Shown: piece after piece, positions 63,701-64,000 of the stretch
How the letters are laid out: every line of letters begins with the position of its first letter
Position numbering within the stretch: the stretch's first letter is position 1
IMG/VR virus record: IMGVR_UViG_3300032053_000067
Location: 1-64,000 of that record
Origin: a virus
Reading direction: 5' to 3' (one strand)
Length of the DNA stretch: 64,000 nt
The notes under the pieces: generated by a model
What the model saw: the letters and a program-made list of their open reading frames with translations, nothing else
What the model was told of the DNA's origin: nothing
Databases searched by the model: none
Translations under genes and position numbers: made by a program

Positions 63701-64000
63701 TGCCGTTATAAACCACACCACGATGGTGACGACAGTCCCCGCGATATTTCACCAGGAAGGCAAGATCCCGTTTGCCCGGACGTTCGCGCTCCTCGGCAAG
63801 ATGGAACCGATCTACATCAAACACCGGATAGCCCAGCGGCGCGGCACCCCCGAATCTCTCGGCCCGGAAATGAAATGGTTGCTCACCGAGATCTCGCGGC
63901 GGCGGTGGGACGACGCCCAGATGAACATCGAAGCGATGGAGGTCATGCTTTCGCAGTTCCGCGGGAAAGCCCGTCGCGTAATGGAAGTCAATATGATGCT
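51795..64000 (+). CDS. Giant polyvalent ejection protein: methylase + helicase (3' partial)
   Basis: The frame is open from the ATG at 51795 to the right edge, at least 4068 residues. Visible parts: helical N-terminus (1-730); winged-helix-like segment ~733-795 (IHMSELGKGAKPAVEELERL); AT-richer segment ~846-1325; a possible zincin MHEYGLHLGL (His1461, Glu1462, His1466); N6-methylase-like domain with VVLEPSAGTGNIAVHV near 1988 and NPPF at 2055-2058; strawberry-notch-type helicase with Walker A GDGTGVGKG (2401-2409), DEAH (2514-2517) and motif VI QGMGRSHR from 2902; and a long helical C-terminal region with VAPAVINHTT near residue 3970. This is the plan of DarB/polyvalent proteins injected with phage DNA to resist restriction. 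The linker 2177-2303 also encodes another gene in a second frame. The ribosome site is weak (AAAGGC). Confidence 0.85.
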   Translation, partial: MGRYRDLIDQFAPGGAATGLPEGEPEDVMAPPARSRSAALLEVFDPDKATETLTVAIPEPSAMTAPVHKRADWREGFHGDLMRKGVLSEEQAKKGAERYEAWTRQPEEIGYAASPGEGGLVTAARWLKTYPGKFLGKIQLDRARNMTFETVPQLDVMGDREVEDNLTRMMGVAPDQEWEKEITSKLPESWDWKKKHMFAQANWMTKTADEYAQWRAGPEGPSTATKALIGVAQNAPLMLEIAAGGLAKKAVTGTGKLVGKGLAKRATRGLIHGSVYSAIEGPRQFADVRANKTELGPDGITRMVEPGAGVGESLLKAGIYGVLEPAVEIAGGEMFVKNALKPLGKYAAVKGPGWLVNKVAPSLAQRGKEALAGIGLAVSDKAGWMAPAVRQFNEITGFQGMGVEITEEALQAFYDAVGNISNSYDKAGLQNVPEAAQAFKDQFIEMAGTLALMRGGEYGISAPAYLKTRATVAKSLEGFRDMGYDVPDAGVVKRLPMDDKIDMLNNFRDIHGLRYFGKEGIGWHDIPAEEMAEMDPQERELKLMEMKAEWYKGRLQQLGMQPDEVEQAFQTKTEPELQAMVTERTVDDQVRQLGVDPTGFKPREKREMVEAAWRQQLDATLAPYVDETALQTMTEEEKMNAVAGSMGAVASIGPKPQGEFEAPWAGGEDAMAPPARPGGVVGQTIPTEQQTVVPIERANAPVQPVVTPTAPTVFEQGTVAPTAAPVAGGFSDEVSDTLRAIPQGDPIHMSELGKGAKPAVEELERLGLVAREATAKGRPKAFVRLTEAGVAAQAEEVARKKAGRVAPVAPPTLPQETPAVPAGKTPTRPEIVQPAPAAAAPAPTAQAKPRVTLANGNVVDVQADDPVVKAGVFDWYADDSPPHLGGGIALPKGHPVPEFKSYDDAQSAIDDYTDILSNKYGEDAAVQAPVSVGTGGFADLPATPTPLSLPEISKLRSLYVARDAIDARETKATFHSVLSDVGSFEPLSEKEVRKELAKLQDEGRLDLAMGTEPRSPDSLVAKIYESLHWKTDDTWNSKTDPDLDLTFYEEALRAEQYGGYEHDPTPELNLARRIAAAATGNVRRKRLPGPQRRLTLQPQPTEVTPNAVPRKEAQKAPQVEPLAPWLREEMIRQGKNPNRLMNDIDVEQSRDLIAQDPIVQFIQQAHPELAERALRGDLSVEEYRKYQQESAIPLTAPRKEPTTPAAEVETKTRKKEPWEMTSKEWSDQVDRIDARIEQAKIAGQIPYLEVARKQPQGRVVYEAHGLDGKLLASGTAKSLGEKLYRRKDRYWNVSGGFLQYEQNEPFSVEGYRAKLREINKKQHGEFVEHDIREGKTPPPEVLAEYPDLKPQPAKAEPEAKPTSAAKPAPTKSVTDTIFDVMTKTFGGKAQYRAVATKDKLPAKVKEAARAELEKQGLKWEDQRLHAFYLNGSVWFIKDQLEAGAEAAGMTLEAFVTAKAMHEYGLHLGLRKMMGELFGPTARTEMDRLCRSVTDSVGRDKVLAALPSTYAGFDDTALGQEYLAKLAEKLDAGTLTAEEKTVWDRLVEFIKSVLKKARGTLTDTDIDQIVRMAVSRAKAKGAVVEEEAVAQTQPEVTPARTALIDRLVATMEARQPKHKIVPKYELKGSDGKWYGGDMPAKVDYSGERRISGYVFQDKDGTRFAAKHYATEAEAQAAVDRRQERDAEDFRKAMAEKDDEGLQESADYWLGKKEATAKTPTVAPTKPPKAATMTGNAEDDARLLRLQERAKTGRSMTASDEKSLKLLEDKAKADPGKWTSGDGVGYRVDRQINRGFQVVQVDTATKLALIRQVADTGLTSTGGDTDRIKPEWIHVADLVRDKKYDEPPASPAEVTSTATKTPGGAVRLAEMVYERLKAGESIGDAYFFKIADEAYGGTRAQGTYGPSDAYDAMEAGLNRYLAGYGMDLSPTGDLEKVKEDIERIRGAVRAVPRQKNRSGERNAYQQFSTPPDYSYAVAWLANIGPGDVVLEPSAGTGNIAVHVAAAGPESVIANELSERRAELLRGIPGVTEVLTEDAEQLHNLLPEARRPTVVVMNPPFSRAPTRMGEKKVIGTDLKHIGVALKILQDGGRLVAVIGAPLTVDETKTFQTWYNTVSKRFNVRAVQRVSRDVYTSQGTNFPTRVVIIDKTGPTPAGGTIESKELVLLAQLVERLEGIRNDRVRVERLRTEQVVPGEVEGGRGEPVAALPVRAPIASVATGGAGGVGAVASGEVSAGTRGVRAEPPGRRGDVSAVAEQPRGGPESGGEGGGRGARPKGSAGGVGGGAVTGEPSRKPVEIHPESAGVARTGAPEQLTESVFVPYKPSVKFPKSKPHPGEVRESATMSAVHPPPLTYSPLLPAEVVEKGLLSDVQLEPVARAGAAHEKMLPALENKRAQRRGFLLGDGTGVGKGRIVAGVILDNFMRGRKKAVWLSMSQRLFEDAQRDWAGIGQNKRKLFNQGKINLASAIAANDGILFTTYAVLRSKAKAKQTEKARTRLDQIIDWLGDDFDGVIVFDEAHAMANAMPSKGDRGVKNASGRALAGLALQNRLPNARVMYVSATAATEAENLAYMERLGLWGPGMPSPNKQHFLNKVGSGGLAAMEVVARDLKAQGLSMARNLSYDDVDFDRIEHPLTPDQRTTYDALARAWQKVLQDVNAALGTTDADKNAKGRALGQFWGAHQRFFNQIITAMQVPSVFTRIEADIQAGRSVVVQLTNTHEAAQERELAKRTEDDDLEDFDLTPRDMLLQYLDNSFPTQQYEEYLDENGVTQTRPVLDSHGNALENQEAVKAKERLLLELGSIQVPQSPLDMLIDHFGRRAVSEVTGRKRRVVKDEAGKMTIEARGTGANHAEIASFMAGKKRILIFSEAGGIGASYHADRASANQQQRAHYVLQAGWRADRAVQGMGRSHRSNQAAAPIFTLVTTDLKGQKRFISTIARRLEQLGALSKGQRQAGATGLFGPEDNLESTEAKEALLTFYRDLYVQRIPEIQIADFEQEIGKRLRDKDGRLLQTLPPIRQFLNRLLSMTVDRQNQVFDEFDTRLKERVQIALAEGTLDQGLETYRAHSIKKAEERVVHTQEETQAQTKYVRVAVQQPIKRMSFATAQKLVKSKKGGYFRNNESGRLYAVVPGPDKTTETGKIEKQYRLHSPRGTIRTIPNYQLQGHNWERVGTDFDTYESEPAWTEEYNKAPKFDEFEEHLITGVVLPIWDRITGNTRIVRMLTDDGEQLLGLLLPPETYKETLRNLQVEVAGPQLTPVAALEGIVEGTFKVVLANGWQVKRSFVDKEARVEVTGADWAQKQMLENLGAFVEQIDWKTRLFLPTGEKGRELLERVLETSPVADVVKFGRGNEFQPSLGAPGPEFAPSLGEAYDKAKEFAWKMAEKAEKKLTKESEAKTVGAVRSELAKRDKNAKPDISPWRVALGTPLRNLRKTYAGKKIWDAAFGQPQERYEIQDAFFDLDYETGQSAVKRMVNYTRKHKREYADQWVPRYLQRDMDALGYKARQGKTGWEVIDPMGKVVETFAPGVDEDAAWTNAYLRTRQDVIEGRNFVLTDDGKIRQVTVPKMSEAAGDALLDMRLIFHRTWAHLSDEANIAEKVLKDAGAEIQTVNYDGEEISVFEAMRQLGDLRGYYMPRLRGVGRNELRARKEGENPFYKKYNTRTGRKIAGFMKARSGWDTEYSRSSESSEEAFGDISLVAMNDVMKKALEDTAKHQKEVSPKSFEALGLETDTIQYTRKTDGVVEDHFVIKADDGNKRYNELWKSFQGGRWKDGFWHFIASEKNPVSAIKRTLQRAAVSQNMQQVGAADLFGRALAQQLAVMMHARGSRARKIGRNEAKGKDVYVGYDPDPVRAMVATASAIAGGTAKRHMAQKMLNAVMGVEMPWKDFLAKNLPADFDKLSHSEQVAKRHEIWEQYEAGNKERRLDSGLQTEAYDDAVSYIRDQLRNDTAMERVFGWIRGLASQYFLTGVAPAVINHTTMVTTVPAIFHQEGKIPFARTFALLGKMEPIYIKHRIAQRRGTPESLGPEMKWLLTEISRRRWDDAQMNIEAMEVMLSQFRGKARRVMEVNMM
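58324..58704 (+). CDS. Nested gene inside the giant gene, +1 frame, 126 aa
   Basis: ATG at 58324 with GGAGGG 8 nt upstream. The product is acidic and helical, TVSELNDFELSKLCLEKLKE, LYALQLLAWLLEERAELVQL and DLPAESVAERLLENLHENLS, with an ordinary hydrophobic pattern. Codon third positions in this frame are almost all G or C, as in real genes here. The giant gene's own frame across the same DNA gives a Gly/Arg/Pro-rich, unstructured string (GGAGGVGAVASGEVSAGTRG), and both flanking domains are in that frame. So the linker of the giant protein appears to be overprinted by a true second gene. The role is unknown; an assembly partner or chaperone of the giant protein is one idea. Confidence 0.75.
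   Translation: MTVSELNDFELSKLCLEKLKEVGENPSPHCLYALQLLAWLLEERAELVQLPAAKFLPELEGFVQSHLDDAGTFPLLLSSQEEDQSLEEKAEVEVQDLKDLPAESVAERLLENLHENLSKFTPSLRE

Noticed and set aside
1-64000. CRISPR arrays, insertion sequences, complete tRNA or rRNA genes
   Set aside because: I found no direct-repeat/spacer array, no transposase and no full tRNA cloverleaf; the only tRNA-like sequence is the 3' fragment at 503-546.

Overview
The window is almost certainly a temperate tailed bacteriophage genome (free phage contig or prophage), GC-rich and densely packed. Support comes from a tyrosine integrase beside a 44-bp tRNA-Arg(UCU) 3' fragment (attachment site), a divergent repressor/Cro-like switch, a replication-recombination block, TerS, portal, scaffold, capsid and TerL genes, a lysis cassette, tail/fibre genes and a very large ejection-type polyvalent protein. 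The absence of a tape-measure or sheath gene, together with a tail-tube-B-like protein and internal virion proteins, suggests a podovirus-like short tail. The host is not identifiable from sequence alone. The style of the integrase and of the primase-helicase reminds me of phages and plasmids of the PVC superphylum, but this is a weak guess; the lysis genes look suited to a Gram-negative envelope.

Layout. 1-367 is the C-terminal end of a gene that enters from outside; it resembles the missing C-terminus of the giant protein that runs off the right edge, so the genome is probably circular or circularly permuted and was opened inside that gene. 368-769: attachment site and short repeats that look like integrase arm sites. 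770-2753 (minus): lysogeny operon (repressor, two small membrane proteins, integrase). 2754-2935: divergent promoters with an operator-like inverted repeat. 2936-7944: early genes, Sak4-like ATPase, SbcC-like ATPase, HNH protein. 7966-13563: SSB-like protein, cytosine and adenine methylases (with a second gene nested out of frame in the cytosine methylase), a helicase split by an intein, and a Lar-like antirestriction protein. 13640-18991: many very small, translationally coupled genes, several with zinc ribbons. 18994-22166: Gp37/Gp68-family protein and a primase-helicase. 22167-22500: an array of 11-bp iterons, the best origin candidate. 22501-25332: nuclease-like DUF1064 protein and a glycosyltransferase/methyltransferase/glycosyltransferase cassette. 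25332-25820: small terminase. 25847-27743 (minus): a moron-like cluster with its own consensus promoter. 28061-64000: late operon (portal, scaffold, capsid, TerL, lysis, fibres, tail, internal proteins, giant polyvalent protein of at least 4068 residues).

How it works together. The phage can integrate at tRNA-Arg and be held by the repressor. After induction it replicates with a primase-helicase and probably an iteron origin, repairs and recombines with Sak4/SbcC/SSB-like proteins, and protects its DNA by self-methylation, a Lar-like protein and a giant protein that combines an N6-methylase-like domain with a strawberry-notch-type helicase (DarB-like design).

Most notable: two genes nested out of frame inside larger genes, each with its own Shine-Dalgarno site (8616-9521 inside dcm; 58324-58704 inside the linker between the methylase and helicase domains of the giant gene); an AT-richer intein placed in helicase motif VI; the iteron array; and matching 10-bp-phased TGTCC repeats that bracket the late operon.
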